64,000 nucleotides of DNA from an uncultured Lachnospiraceae bacterium (GCA_945868435.1 CAMBLG010000001.1:248001-312000); one strand, 5' to 3'. Shown: positions 44,550-55,165, counted from the first letter of the stretch. Program-made: numbers and translations. Notes: generated by a model from the letters alone, not told the origin.

Positions 44550-45737
44550 TTGACAAAAATGATACGGAAGAAGTGTGCATGTGTGTTATTGATCGGGTTC
44601 ATGTTGATATCATTGTTTCCGCCTGTGACAGTATGGGCAGATTCCACAAGAGATAAGGTCTTAACCCTGAATACCACCGCAACTTCATTGAATAAAAATG
44701 ATGAGGTGTCCGTGACCTTCACGTTAAGCGGAATTGAGGCGGCTTCCGGTTTCGGAGGATTTTTGGAGTTCGATACAAGTGTATTCGGAGACTTTAATAT
44801 TACACAGTGCATTCCGGCTGCAAGTGCTGTGACGCAAAAGGAAGAGGATAAGTGGGCGCTGAATGCTACTTATGACGCCACTTCTCACTGGCTGGAGGTG
44901 CGGGAAGCCTCCGGCAAGGAGTTTAAGCCGCAGAACGTGCTTCTGACGATTAAATTTACAGTGAAGAAGTCGGCAACGGAGACAACCATAAAGTTCAACT
45001 ATCCGGAAGTATATAAGGGAAATACAACAATCAACAAGTATGCCACGGGATTGAGCGTAAAAGTGACCAACTCCAAGGCGAAAAAACTGGTGCTTGCAAC
45101 GGATGCGGTATCCGGCAACAGCTTCATTTCGATTCCGGTAAAGTTTACGTCCAATGATGGCTTTTTGACTTTGGCATTATCTGCCGGCTATGATCCCACA
45201 AAGCTGGTCTTTGATTCTGTACGGGTGGCGGATTCCATCAAGTCCAAGGTGACGATTTCTTCCACAACAATCACCCAGTCGGGGTCTGTCATCACGGCAA
45301 ATATCTCGGCAACAGAAGAAATTAAGACTACCGGTGTTCTTTTTTATGTGAATTTCAAGGCGCTGAATCAGACGACTTCGGGGTCGTCCACCGGCACAAC
45401 CGGTACAACCGGGACTTCATCCAGTGGGACAATCGGAACAACGGAGGTGGCATTATCCATTGATTCTGCGACCAATAAGGATGAAAGCGCATATGTATTC
45501 ACTGGGACCAAAAGTGCTGTGACAATCACGGAAAAGGAGCATACGCTTGGGGATGTCAATGGTAACAATAAAATTGATCTTGTGGATGCACTGTATATCA
45601 TCCGCTATTATAATAAGGTGCAGACCTTGACCTCTGTTCAGCTCACAGCTTCCGATGTGAATAAGAATGGGACGGTCGACCTGGTAGACGCGCTGCTTAT
45701 CATGCAGTATTATAATGGTGTAATCAAGAATTTTTAG
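44550..45737 (+). CDS. Secreted cohesin-dockerin protein
   Basis: A 395-residue exported protein. The likely start is TTG at 44550 with GGGGGTG upstream, six bases after the hydrogenase stop. A Sec signal peptide is clear (KKCACVLLIGFMLISLFPPV, then VWA-DS). Two cohesin-like beta-sandwich modules follow (about 35-165, with SGFGGFLEFDTSVFGDF; and about 175-280, with LALSAGYDPTKLVFDSV). A Thr/Ser/Gly linker with a TGT repeat comes next. The C-terminal 65 residues are a type I dockerin with two calcium-binding repeats: GDVNGNNKIDLVDALYIIRY and SDVNKNGTVDLVDALLIMQY. Having both partners in one chain suggests self-assembly or docking to other cell-surface proteins; a full cellulosome is not implied. 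Confidence 0.85.
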   Translation: MTKMIRKKCACVLLIGFMLISLFPPVTVWADSTRDKVLTLNTTATSLNKNDEVSVTFTLSGIEAASGFGGFLEFDTSVFGDFNITQCIPAASAVTQKEEDKWALNATYDATSHWLEVREASGKEFKPQNVLLTIKFTVKKSATETTIKFNYPEVYKGNTTINKYATGLSVKVTNSKAKKLVLATDAVSGNSFISIPVKFTSNDGFLTLALSAGYDPTKLVFDSVRVADSIKSKVTISSTTITQSGSVITANISATEEIKTTGVLFYVNFKALNQTTSGSSTGTTGTTGTSSSGTIGTTEVALSIDSATNKDESAYVFTGTKSAVTITEKEHTLGDVNGNNKIDLVDALYIIRYYNKVQTLTSVQLTASDVNKNGTVDLVDALLIMQYYNGVIKNF

Positions 45738-45787
45738 TTACGGATTCAGACGGGCTTAGAATAGGGTAGAGTTATTAGTTGCATAAC

Positions 45788-45841
45788 CTCAAGTTATAGT
45801 ATTTATAGTGCTTGACAAACTCAAATTATAGTATTATTATC
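45788..45841 (+). promoter_or_regulatory. ilvN promoter with tandem direct repeat
   Basis: TTGACA (45812-45817), 17 bases, TATTAT (45835-45840) is a near-consensus promoter. The sequence ctcaagttatagtattt (45788 on) is repeated as ctcaaattatagtatt (45820 on), 32 bases apart, so one copy covers the -10 and the other lies upstream of the -35. This could be a regulator-binding repeat. No T-box or leader peptide is visible before ilvN. Confidence 0.7.
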
Positions 45842-45874
45842 TAATAGAATCTTACAGAAAGTAGTGGGTACGAA

Positions 45875-46375
45875 ATGCGAAAAGAGGCATTATCACTGTT
45901 AGTTGAGAATAATCCGGGCGTGACAAGCCGTATTTCCGGTCTGTTCAGCCGGCGGGGATATAACATTGACAGTTTTTCTTCCGGTGTGACAGCAGATCCG
46001 CGCTATACACGAATTACAATCGTTGCAAGCGGGGATGAGCAGATACTTGAACAGATTGAGAAGCAGCTTGAGAAGCTTGAGGATGTACTTGATATCAAGA
46101 AACTGGAACCGGGATTATCTGTTACAAGAGAGTTGATTCTGGTCAAGATCAGAGCCAAGGATACCGAGCGTCAGGCCGTTATGAATGTCACTGAAATCTT
46201 CCATGGTAAGATTGTGGATGTGACACATGATTCCATGGTGATTGAGCTTGTGGGGCATCAGGATAAGCTGGATGCCTTTTTGGACCTTCTGAGTGGTTAT
46301 GAGATTTTGGAACTTGCGAGAACCGGAATTACCGGACTTACCAGAGGCTCTTCAGATGTGGTATTTTTGGACTAA
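45875..46375 (+). CDS. ilvN: Acetolactate synthase regulatory (small) subunit
   Basis: A 166-residue regulatory subunit of acetohydroxyacid synthase, first enzyme of the branched-chain pathway. The N-terminal ACT domain has LLVENNPGVTSRISGLFSRR and GYNIDSFSSG, the valine-binding region. The C-terminal half carries LILVKIRAKDTERQAVMNV and SGYEILELARTGITGLTRGS. The catalytic subunit (ilvB) is not next to it, which is unusual. ilvC follows 55 bases later in the same direction. Confidence 0.95.
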   Translation: MRKEALSLLVENNPGVTSRISGLFSRRGYNIDSFSSGVTADPRYTRITIVASGDEQILEQIEKQLEKLEDVLDIKKLEPGLSVTRELILVKIRAKDTERQAVMNVTEIFHGKIVDVTHDSMVIELVGHQDKLDAFLDLLSGYEILELARTGITGLTRGSSDVVFLD

Positions 46376-46418
46376 CTATTTATTATGCACATATTGTATT
46401 TACAATAAATTTATTTAG

Positions 46419-47456
<1,038 letters not shown>

Positions 47457-47477
47457 TCCGGAAAACAGGGGTTTATG

Positions 47478-47510
47478 CGGGGCATGCATTGTGCATTGCC
47501 CCGTTCTTTG
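47478..47510 (+). terminator. Terminator after ilvC
   Basis: cggggcatgc pairs with gcattgccccg (one bulged base) and is followed by ttcttt. Confidence 0.75.
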
Positions 47511-47559
47511 CTATAATATGGTAAATAATTGGGATTAATGTAACATAGAGGAGGAATCT

Positions 47560-49476
47560 ATGCACACACAGAATCAATTTTGCAGTATGGCAATCATGAT
47601 TATTTTGCTGTATCTGTTCCTGAGACAAAAACGTGTAGGGTTATATACAGAGAAGGTGTTCCTGCGAACACTTCTTGTCGCAATGCTGTGTGTGTCGCTG
47701 GATATACTCTCGCTTATTGCAATTCACTACAGAGCGGATATACCTGCTCCTTTTCTGGATCTGATATGCAAGAGTTATATTATGACATTAATCTGGGTTA
47801 GCTATACGGCGCTTACTTATGTGATTACAGATTTGTATACGGAGAAGGAGTATTACAAAAAGCTTCGACAGATTCGTCCCTGGACAATTCTTGGAATGAT
47901 TATTGTGTATTGCCTTCCAATCTACTATCACACAGACAATAATGAAATCTATACCGAGGGGCCGGCAGTTCTGGCGACATATCTGTTTGCAATTTCTTTT
48001 ATCATTGCAACAATCTATACGATGGCACGTTATGGAAGCAGGATTACGCCCAAACGTCGGTTTGCCGTGATCACATGGATGGTACTCTGGTTTTTGACAG
48101 CTGCTGTTCAATTCCTGAATAATCAGCTGCTGCTCGTCGGTCTCGGGTGTGGTCTTGGTATGATGGCACTGTATTGTACGCTGGAGAATCCGGAGAATAA
48201 TATCAATCACGCGTATGGCTGTTTTCACCAGCATGTGCTTGTGCGCTATTTACAGCAGTGCTATGAGCGGGGATTATCCAAGAGTGTGATGTTCATTTCT
48301 TTCATAAGTGAACGGCAACAGGGGATAAACGAAAATTATATGGATGATTGTCTGCGAAAGTTGATCAGTTGGGCGAAGGACAATGATAGTGTGAAGGTTT
48401 TTCGAGGCGTAGAGCGGGAACTGGCATTTGTGTTTTCGGATATGTCTGAGATGAGCAAAGCGTTTACACAGATCCAGGAACAGTTCTATTATGATCAGTT
48501 TTACAATCAGAAAAGTGCGAAGGATGGGAATAATGAGGAGTTTCCGGTTTCTCTGTTTATTTTATTCCCGGATACGCTTCTTTTAAATGACGGCAATGAA
48601 GTTATGTCGGTTCGAAGAGCGATATATGCGGACAACAGCAATATTACGAGCTCCTTTGTCTGCTATGCGAACGAGCGGTTATTGGAACAGATTCGCAACA
48701 AAAAGCAGGTTATGAGTCAGATCATTCAGGCTCTTGAAGAGGACCGCGTAGAGGTATTCTATCAGCCAACCTATGCAACGAAAGATAAGCATTTTGCATC
48801 TGCGGAAGCCTTGGTCCGTATAAGGGAAAAAGATGGAACCATAATTCCACCGGGACAGTTTATTCCTATTGCGGAGGAGAGTGGCCTGATTTCCAAATTG
48901 GGCGAACGTGTTTTTGAAAAAGTGTGCGCGTTCTTGAAGGAAAATAATCCGGAGAAGCTGGGGATTAAATATCTGGAAGTTAATCTTTCTGTGATTCAGT
49001 GTGAGCAGCGCAACCTGTCGGAGCATTATCTGGACATTATGAAAAAATATGGAATTGATCCATGGTATATCAATCTGGAGATTACAGAGACGGGATCCGT
49101 GAGTTCCAAGAATGTTTTGCTGAGCAATATGAATCGGCTGATCGCGGAGGGAGTCTCCTTTTCGCTGGATGATTTTGGTAATGGGCAGTCCAATCTGGAT
49201 TATATGATTGACATGCCGGTGTCCATCATGAAATTAGATATGAATATGACGCAATCTTATTTTACGGATCTGAAAGCCAGATTCGTTGTGCGTGCCACGA
49301 TTCAACTGGCTCATGAACTGGATCTGTTCGTTGTGGCGGAAGGTGTGGAGACGAAGGAACAGCTGGATGAGATGATTGCGCTTGGAGTTGACTACATTCA
49401 GGGCTTTTATTTCTCAAAGCCATTGCCGGCGAAAGAATATCTGAAATTTTTACATACACATGGAAGCCCGGTATAG
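47560..49476 (+). CDS. Membrane EAL-domain c-di-GMP phosphodiesterase
   Basis: A 638-residue protein. Residues 1 to about 215 contain seven hydrophobic helices. A degenerate diguanylate-cyclase-like segment (about 220-375) lacks GGDEF. The C-terminal EAL domain (about 385-635) keeps the metal and substrate residues: E in SAEALVRI, N in LEVNLSVIQ, E in NLEITETG, the DD pair in SLDDFGNGQSNLDY, K in IMKLDMNM, E in VVAEGVETKEQ, and Q in YIQGFYFSKPL. It is therefore predicted to be an active phosphodiesterase lowering c-di-GMP. No c-di-GMP riboswitch is visible upstream. With a pilus operon in the same region, a link to surface behaviour is plausible but not shown. Confidence 0.9.
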   Translation: MHTQNQFCSMAIMIILLYLFLRQKRVGLYTEKVFLRTLLVAMLCVSLDILSLIAIHYRADIPAPFLDLICKSYIMTLIWVSYTALTYVITDLYTEKEYYKKLRQIRPWTILGMIIVYCLPIYYHTDNNEIYTEGPAVLATYLFAISFIIATIYTMARYGSRITPKRRFAVITWMVLWFLTAAVQFLNNQLLLVGLGCGLGMMALYCTLENPENNINHAYGCFHQHVLVRYLQQCYERGLSKSVMFISFISERQQGINENYMDDCLRKLISWAKDNDSVKVFRGVERELAFVFSDMSEMSKAFTQIQEQFYYDQFYNQKSAKDGNNEEFPVSLFILFPDTLLLNDGNEVMSVRRAIYADNSNITSSFVCYANERLLEQIRNKKQVMSQIIQALEEDRVEVFYQPTYATKDKHFASAEALVRIREKDGTIIPPGQFIPIAEESGLISKLGERVFEKVCAFLKENNPEKLGIKYLEVNLSVIQCEQRNLSEHYLDIMKKYGIDPWYINLEITETGSVSSKNVLLSNMNRLIAEGVSFSLDDFGNGQSNLDYMIDMPVSIMKLDMNMTQSYFTDLKARFVVRATIQLAHELDLFVVAEGVETKEQLDEMIALGVDYIQGFYFSKPLPAKEYLKFLHTHGSPV

Positions 49477-49492
49477 AAACAGGCGGTAATAA

Positions 49493-49564
49493 TTGACAAA
49501 TAATATATTGTTGTTGTAGAATTGCCTAGTGTAACGGTGCAGTTAATTTAAAAACGTTACACTA
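49493..49564 (+). promoter_or_regulatory. leuS promoter and leader hairpin
   Basis: TTGACA (49493-49498) with an 18-base spacer and TAGAAT (49517-49522) is the likely promoter. tagtgtaacg (49527-49536) is a perfect inverted match of cgttacacta (49555-49564) with an 18-base loop, starting essentially at the transcription start. It could be an operator or a 5' stabilising hairpin. It is not a T-box. Confidence 0.55.
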
Positions 49565-49601
49565 ATATGATACGATACAATAAGAATAAAGAGGCGAGAA
49601 G

Positions 49602-52016
49602 ATGGCAGAAGTATATAACCACAAAGTAATTGAAAAAAAATGGCAGGATTATTGGGAGGAGCACGAGACCTTTAAGACGGATGTCTGGGATTTCAGCAAG
49701 CCGAAGTATTATGCTCTGGACATGTTTCCATATCCGTCCGGTGTCGGCCTTCACGCAGGTCATCCGGAGGGCTACACGGCTACGGACATCATGTCGAGAA
49801 TGAAGAGAATGCAGGGCTACAATGTCCTTCATCCCATGGGCTATGACTCCTTCGGACTTCCGGCTGAGCAGTATGCGGTGACCACCGGCAATCATCCGGC
49901 GGGCTTTACCCAGGAGAACATCAAGACATTCTCCAAGCAGCTCCGCGAGCTTGGCTTTGATTATGACTGGTCCAAGATGATCGCAACTTCCGATCCGAAG
50001 TTTTACAAGTGGACCCAGTGGATTTTTAAGAAACTCTATGAAGACGGATATGCAAAGTATATCGATATGCCGGTAAACTGGTGCGAGGAGCTGGGCACCG
50101 TGCTTTCCAATGACGAGGTGATTGACGGAAAGTCTGAGAGAGGCGGTTATCCGGTTGTTCGTAAGAATATGAAGCAGTGGGTGATTGATCAGGCTGCATT
50201 TGCAGAGGAACTTCTGGAAGGACTTGAGGAGATTGACTGGCCGGAGTCTACCAAAGAGATTCAGAGAAACTGGATCGGCAAGAGTACAGGTGTAGAGGTT
50301 GATTTTGAGATTGTCGGCGGCGGCAGCTTCTCTATCTTTACAACCTGTATTGAGACTATATACGGTATTACTTTTATGGTTCTTGCTCCGGACGGAGAGA
50401 TCGTGAAGGGACTTATGGACCGTGTTGGGAATCGAGAGGAAGTGCAGGCCTATATCGATGAGACTCTGAAGAAAAATGATATGGACCGTACAGAATTGAA
50501 TAAGACCAAGTCCGGCTGCGTTTTGAAGGGGTTATATGCAATCAATCCGGTCAATGGCAAGGAGGTTCCGCTGTTTATCGGTGACTTCGTTCTTGCAAGC
50601 TATGGTACCGGTGCTGTTATGGCGGTTCCAAGCCATGATCAGCGTGATTTCGAGTATGCACAGGTGCACGGAATCGACATGATACAGGTAATTGATGGCG
50701 CAGATGTGTCTGAGCATGCATTTGAGAAGCAGGATTATCTGGGCAAAGGCTGCAAGCTTATGAATTCTGAGGAGTTCACCGGGCTGACAGTGGAAGAGGC
50801 CAAGGAGGCCATTACCGTAAAGCTTGAGAATATGGGAGTTGCCAGAAGAAAGGTGAACTACCACTTCCGCGAGTGGATTTTTGCGCGTCAGAGATACTGG
50901 GGAGAGCCTGTTCCTTGTGTCTACAAGGAGGATGGAGAAATTTATTTCCTTCCGGATGAGGAACTTCCACTTATTCTTCCGGAGCTTGACGATTACAAGG
51001 GTAAGAACGGCAAAGCCCCGCTGGAGAATGCTACAGAGTGGAAAAAGTATGACAAGAACGGCATCAAGGGTGTGAGAGAGACTTCCACAATGCCCGGTTC
51101 TGCCGGTTCTTCCTGGTACTATATGAGATATATTGATCCGGACAATGATGAGGAATTCGCGAACCAGGAGCTTTTAAAGCACTGGCTTCCGGTGGACCTG
51201 TATGTCGGTGGTCCGGAGCACGCGGTTGGACATCTGATTTATTCCCGTATCTGGAACCGCTTCCTGTACAACAAGGGACTATCTCCGGTTAAGGAGCCGT
51301 TCAAGAAGCTGGTTCATCAGGGCATGATCCTTGGAGAGAACGGTATCAAGATGGGTAAGCGTTTCCCTGAATTTGTTGTAAACCCAAGTGATATTGTGGA
51401 GGAGTACGGTGCGGATACCCTGCGTCTGTACGAGATGTTCATGGGACCGCTGGAAGTGTCTAAACCATGGAATTCCAACAATGTACAGGGCGCAAAGCGT
51501 TTTATCAACCGTGTATGGAAATTCTTTACGGAGCCTGAGAACATCAATGACGATCATTATGATGCGCTCACCAAGATCTACCATCAGACCGTGAAGAAGG
51601 TAACGAACGACTTTGAAGCACTGGGATACAATACGGCAATCAGCCAGATGATGATTTTTGTCAATGAGGTGTATAAGGCAGGGAGCTGTCCGCGGGAATA
51701 TGCGGAAGGCTTTATCAAGATGTTCTCCTGCGTCTGCCCACATGTAGGCGAGGAAATCTGGCAGAAGCTTGGCCATGAGGATACTATTGCGTTTGAGAAC
51801 TGGCCTGTCTATGATGAGTCTAAGACAGTGGAGGACACTGTTGAGATTGCTGTCCAGATCAACGGCAAGACCAAGGGTACACTTGCAATCCACAAGGCGG
51901 ATGCCAAGGATGATGTCATTGCCCGTGCAAAGGAGAGCATTGCCGATAAGCTGACTGGAAATATCGTCAAAGAGATTTATGTTCCGGGTAAGATCGTAAA
52001 TATTGTTATGAAATAA
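49602..52016 (+). CDS. leuS: Leucyl-tRNA synthetase
   Basis: An 804-residue class Ia synthetase. The HIGH signature appears as YPSGVGLHAGHPEGYTATDI in the bacterial LeuRS form. The KMSKS loop reads NGIKMGKRFPEFV: the Lys-Met-Gly-Lys variant. The editing insert has TTCIETIYGITFMVLAP, where the Thr-rich site begins with T-T-C. Length and C-terminal domain (VQINGKTKGTLAIHK) are normal. It has an AGAGGCGAG ribosome site and stands as a single gene with its own promoter and terminator. Confidence 0.96.
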   Translation: MAEVYNHKVIEKKWQDYWEEHETFKTDVWDFSKPKYYALDMFPYPSGVGLHAGHPEGYTATDIMSRMKRMQGYNVLHPMGYDSFGLPAEQYAVTTGNHPAGFTQENIKTFSKQLRELGFDYDWSKMIATSDPKFYKWTQWIFKKLYEDGYAKYIDMPVNWCEELGTVLSNDEVIDGKSERGGYPVVRKNMKQWVIDQAAFAEELLEGLEEIDWPESTKEIQRNWIGKSTGVEVDFEIVGGGSFSIFTTCIETIYGITFMVLAPDGEIVKGLMDRVGNREEVQAYIDETLKKNDMDRTELNKTKSGCVLKGLYAINPVNGKEVPLFIGDFVLASYGTGAVMAVPSHDQRDFEYAQVHGIDMIQVIDGADVSEHAFEKQDYLGKGCKLMNSEEFTGLTVEEAKEAITVKLENMGVARRKVNYHFREWIFARQRYWGEPVPCVYKEDGEIYFLPDEELPLILPELDDYKGKNGKAPLENATEWKKYDKNGIKGVRETSTMPGSAGSSWYYMRYIDPDNDEEFANQELLKHWLPVDLYVGGPEHAVGHLIYSRIWNRFLYNKGLSPVKEPFKKLVHQGMILGENGIKMGKRFPEFVVNPSDIVEEYGADTLRLYEMFMGPLEVSKPWNSNNVQGAKRFINRVWKFFTEPENINDDHYDALTKIYHQTVKKVTNDFEALGYNTAISQMMIFVNEVYKAGSCPREYAEGFIKMFSCVCPHVGEEIWQKLGHEDTIAFENWPVYDESKTVEDTVEIAVQINGKTKGTLAIHKADAKDDVIARAKESIADKLTGNIVKEIYVPGKIVNIVMK

Positions 52017-52020
52017 AAGA

Positions 52021-52049
52021 AAGAGGCTGGCGTTAGACGTCAGCCTCTT
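52021..52049. terminator. Bidirectional terminator between leuS and the DUF6062 gene
   Basis: aagaggctggcg pairs with acgtcagcctctt (one G-T) around a short loop. T-rich sequence follows, and the A-rich 5' flank (ataaaagaaag) gives a T-run on the minus strand. Confidence 0.75.
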
Positions 52050-52082
52050 ATATTGTACTTTTAAAGAATTTGATTGTTTGAA

Positions 52083-52847
52083 TTATTTCTTCAATACATG
52101 GGGAGGGAGAGAAGGATCGCTTCCCCGGAGCTTCTGCATACCACGCTGGATGGCATCCTTTGAGTCTTTCCAGTCTGCATCCTTATTCTTGTAATCGTAT
52201 TTCTCGATAAACCACGCAATGTCATCATACACGCGGCTGAAATTCTTCTGCATGAGCGGGAGCATGTCTGCGTAGAAATCCTCCCGTTCTTTCTGGGAAA
52301 GCATCTCGTCCGCACCATCGCAGAGTACAGCAAAATGGGTCAGACAGAAGCCCTTGGTTTCGGCAACCTGCTTACGGAAATCAGAATCACTCTTATACAT
52401 ATGGAAAAAGGTTTTCATGTATGCCTGGAAGGTGTTCTTGACACTGGTGCAGATGAAGCAGGATTCCTCCCGGTCACGAATCCAATTGGAGATGGAATTG
52501 CCGCCGGCATCTTTTTTCCCAAACAGGCCACCTTTCTTCACGGAGCTGTCAGGCTTGAATTTCTTGAACTCCTTATCCATCTCCGAAAGATGCCTCAGAT
52601 AAAGCGTTTTCAAAATCCATGCATTTCCGAGGGAGTTGCCGTAGTCGAACATTTTCTTAAAGTGTGCCCGGCAGAAGCCCTCGCGGTCTGTCATATCCCG
52701 GATGTCGGCCTCCATGTAGGAAGCGCCGTGTCCTAAGACAAAATCCATCATGTGTTCCTCTGTCTTTCGCTCAATATAGCAGAAGGGACATTCTCCGGCA
52801 TTGGCCATAGCGTCTGAAATTGGTATGGTATGAAGCTGTTCTTTCAT
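52083..52847 (-). CDS. DUF6062 family protein with duplicated Cys/His motif
   Basis: A 254-residue protein that I recognise as DUF6062-like. Two similar modules each have C-x2-C and C-x2-H: CPFCYIERK with GFCRAHFKKM in the first half, and SCFICTSVK with GFCLTHFAVL in the second. These probably bind metal. A basic linker with KKGGLFGKKDAGG separates them. No signal peptide or membrane helix is visible. The start has AAAGGAG. It lies 20 bases downstream of the LysR gene on the same strand and may be its operon partner. The role is unknown. Confidence 0.75.
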   Translation of the reverse strand: MKEQLHTIPISDAMANAGECPFCYIERKTEEHMMDFVLGHGASYMEADIRDMTDREGFCRAHFKKMFDYGNSLGNAWILKTLYLRHLSEMDKEFKKFKPDSSVKKGGLFGKKDAGGNSISNWIRDREESCFICTSVKNTFQAYMKTFFHMYKSDSDFRKQVAETKGFCLTHFAVLCDGADEMLSQKEREDFYADMLPLMQKNFSRVYDDIAWFIEKYDYKNKDADWKDSKDAIQRGMQKLRGSDPSLPPHVLKK

Positions 52848-52867
52848 AGAAATCTCCTTTATCTGGT

Positions 52868-53767
52868 TTATTCAATCACATAGTTGGTGTAGAAATCAAT
52901 GAATGCCTGTAAAGACTTGGAGGGCTTGATATTCTCCTTGTATGCAAATCCTACCTCACGCTTGTGGATGGGGATGCCGAGAGGAATCTCTACGAGGCTT
53001 CCGTCTGCAAGCTCCTGTGAGACAAAGCTTTTGATCACACATGCCACACCGACACCGATTTTGGCAAAGTCGATGAGCAGATCCATGTTGGAAATGTCGA
53101 TGGATTCCGCCACAGTAATGTGATTGACCTGAAGATATTCATCGATATATTGGCGTGTCATATTGTTTTTGTCCAAAAGCATCAGCGTGGAGTTCTCCAG
53201 AACTTCGTTTTCACGGATGCCGCGTTTTTTCAGATTACTGATGTAGTCTGTGTTGGCGACAAATATATCTTCGATATTATCGAGGTAATAGAAGTTGATG
53301 CCCTTCATGGATTCCGGCTTTCCGATCAGTCCGATATCGATCTTGTTCTCGTCAAGAAGGCGCAGGGTTTCATTGGTGGACTGACAGCTGATGGAGATGC
53401 TGATATGCGGATTGCGTCGTATGAATTCCTTCAGGTAGGGGAGCAGCATATATTTGCAGAGGGTTGCGCTGACGCCGATCTGTAGATGGCCGACACCCAG
53501 TGCGATGGAGCGCTTGAGCTTGTCCTCTCCGGTACTTAAGGTCTCGAAGGCTTCCTTGACGTGACCGTAGAGCATGGTTCCCTCCTCTGTCAGAACGACA
53601 CCGCGGGAGCTTCTGGAAAAAAGCTTGCAATTCAGGTTTTCCTCCAGCTTCTGAATGGACTTGCTGATGGCAGGCTGACTGATATAAAGTTCCTTGGCCG
53701 CCTTGGAGATATTTCCCGCATTGGCAACCGTATAGAAAATCCAATAGGATGATAGATTCTGATTCAT
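52868..53767 (-). CDS. LysR-family transcriptional regulator divergent from leuCD
   Basis: A 299-residue LysR regulator. The winged helix has NISKAAKELYISQPAISKSI and KLEENLNCKLFSRSSRGVVL. The effector domain spans about 90-299 (LQIGVSATLCKYMLLPYLKE, then IDIGLIGKPES). A good ribosome site (AAGGAGG) precedes the ATG. It is transcribed away from leuC across a 135-base gap holding a 9-bp inverted repeat, the usual LysR arrangement, so it probably regulates leuCD in response to a pathway intermediate. Confidence 0.9.
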   Translation of the reverse strand: MNQNLSSYWIFYTVANAGNISKAAKELYISQPAISKSIQKLEENLNCKLFSRSSRGVVLTEEGTMLYGHVKEAFETLSTGEDKLKRSIALGVGHLQIGVSATLCKYMLLPYLKEFIRRNPHISISISCQSTNETLRLLDENKIDIGLIGKPESMKGINFYYLDNIEDIFVANTDYISNLKKRGIRENEVLENSTLMLLDKNNMTRQYIDEYLQVNHITVAESIDISNMDLLIDFAKIGVGVACVIKSFVSQELADGSLVEIPLGIPIHKREVGFAYKENIKPSKSLQAFIDFYTNYVIE

Positions 53768-53788
53768 AGATGCCTCCTTGCTGTAACT

Positions 53789-53819
53789 ATAACCTTAGTA
53801 TAGCATGAAATAAGGTTAT
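53789..53819. promoter_or_regulatory. Inverted repeat, probable LysR operator of leuCD
   Basis: ataacctta (53789-53797) and taaggttat (53811-53819) form a perfect 9-bp inverted repeat with a 13-base spacer, matching LysR spacing. A further half-site (taaggt, 53855-53860) lies towards leuC. Confidence 0.7.
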
Positions 53820-53902
53820 GGTAAATATGTTTATTATGTATTTCATTTATAAAATAAGGTGTGTTAGAATGGCAACAGAATAAGTTTCAGGAGGAAGAAC
53901 AT

Positions 53903-55165
53903 ATGGGAATGACAATGACTCAGAAGATTCTTGCAGCTCATGCCGGACTGGAATCTGTCACGGCAGGACAGTTGATTGAGGCAGAGCTTGATCTGGTTCT
54001 GGGTAACGATATTACATCTCCGGTGGCAATCCATGAGATTGAGAAGATGAACGTGGATGGTGTGTTCCACAAGGATAAGATTGCGCTGGTTATGGATCAT
54101 TTCGCACCGAACAAGGATATTAAGTCTGCACAGCACTGTAAGTGTGTGCGCGAGTTCGCCTGCAAGAATGAGATTAGCAATTATTATGATGTTGGGGAGA
54201 TGGGAATTGAGCATGCGCTTCTTCCGGAGAAAGGTCTTACCGTTGCCGGAGATGTGATCATTGGAGCGGATTCCCATACCTGTACTTACGGAGCACTGGG
54301 CGCTTTTTCCACCGGTGTAGGAAGTACGGATATGGCAGCCGGAATGGCAACCGGAAAGGCATGGTTTAAGGTGCCTTCCGCCATTAAGTTTAACATTGTC
54401 GGAAAGCCGGCAAAGTGGATCAGCGGCAAAGATGTGATTCTGCACATTATCGGAATGATCGGAGTGGATGGTGCGCTGTATAAGTCCATGGAGTTTGTGG
54501 GAGACGGAATTCAGTATCTCACAATGGACGATCGTTTCACGATTGCAAATATGGCCATCGAGGGTGGTGCCAAGAATGGTATCTTCCCGGTGGATGATCT
54601 GACGAGAGCATATATGAAAGAGCACTCAAAGAGACCATTCGTTGAGTATGAGGCAGATGCGGATGCGGTATACGATGAGGAGTATACGATTGATTTAAGT
54701 ACGTTAAAGCCAACGGTTGCTTTCCCGCACCTTCCGGAGAATACAAAAACCATTGATGAGGTGGGAGATATTAAGATCGATCAGGTTGTAATCGGTTCCT
54801 GCACCAATGGACGTATGGATGATCTGCGTATCGCTGCAGAAATCTTAAAGGGCAGAAAGGTCGCAAAGGGACTTCGTGTAATTGTAATCCCTGCGACACA
54901 AAAGATTTATCTGGATGCCATGGAAGAGGGGCTGATCCGCACCTTTATTGAGGCTGGCGCGATTGTCAGTACACCGACCTGTGGACCATGTCTTGGTGGA
55001 TATATGGGGGTTATGGCCGAGGGTGAGCGCTGCGTTTCTACGACGAACCGCAACTTTGTTGGACGTATGGGACACGTGGAATCCGAGGTGTATCTTGCAA
55101 GTCCGGCTGTGGCTGCAGCAAGTGCAATAACCGGTAAAATTTCCGGCCCGGATGAAATCCGATAA
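53903..55165 (+). CDS. leuC: 3-isopropylmalate dehydratase, large subunit
   Basis: A 420-residue aconitase-family subunit that isomerises isopropylmalate in leucine synthesis. The start at 53903 has CAGGAGG eight bases upstream; the frame opening at 53861 is rejected. The 4Fe-4S ligands fit [20 protein letters not shown] and [15 protein letters not shown], and [20 protein letters not shown] is the signature. It belongs to the shorter (about 420 aa) LeuC/HacA-type subfamily. It is followed by leuD after 24 bases. leuA and leuB are not here. Confidence 0.95.
   Translation: MGMTMTQKILAAHAGLESVTAGQLIEAELDLVLGNDITSPVAIHEIEKMNVDGVFHKDKIALVMDHFAPNKDIKSAQHCKCVREFACKNEISNYYDVGEMGIEHALLPEKGLTVAGDVIIGADSHTCTYGALGAFSTGVGSTDMAAGMATGKAWFKVPSAIKFNIVGKPAKWISGKDVILHIIGMIGVDGALYKSMEFVGDGIQYLTMDDRFTIANMAIEGGAKNGIFPVDDLTRAYMKEHSKRPFVEYEADADAVYDEEYTIDLSTLKPTVAFPHLPENTKTIDEVGDIKIDQVVIGSCTNGRMDDLRIAAEILKGRKVAKGLRVIVIPATQKIYLDAMEEGLIRTFIEAGAIVSTPTCGPCLGGYMGVMAEGERCVSTTNRNFVGRMGHVESEVYLASPAVAAASAITGKISGPDEIR

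Noticed and set aside
44550..45737. Evidence for a cellulosome
   Set aside because: A single cohesin-dockerin protein with no neighbouring glycoside hydrolases does not support a cellulosome.
47457..47559. c-di-GMP riboswitch before the EAL gene
   Set aside because: The gap is only about 100 bases and holds just the ilvC terminator and a ribosome site.
49477..49601. T-box before leuS
   Set aside because: No AGGGTGG..CGCG-type sequence or terminator is present.
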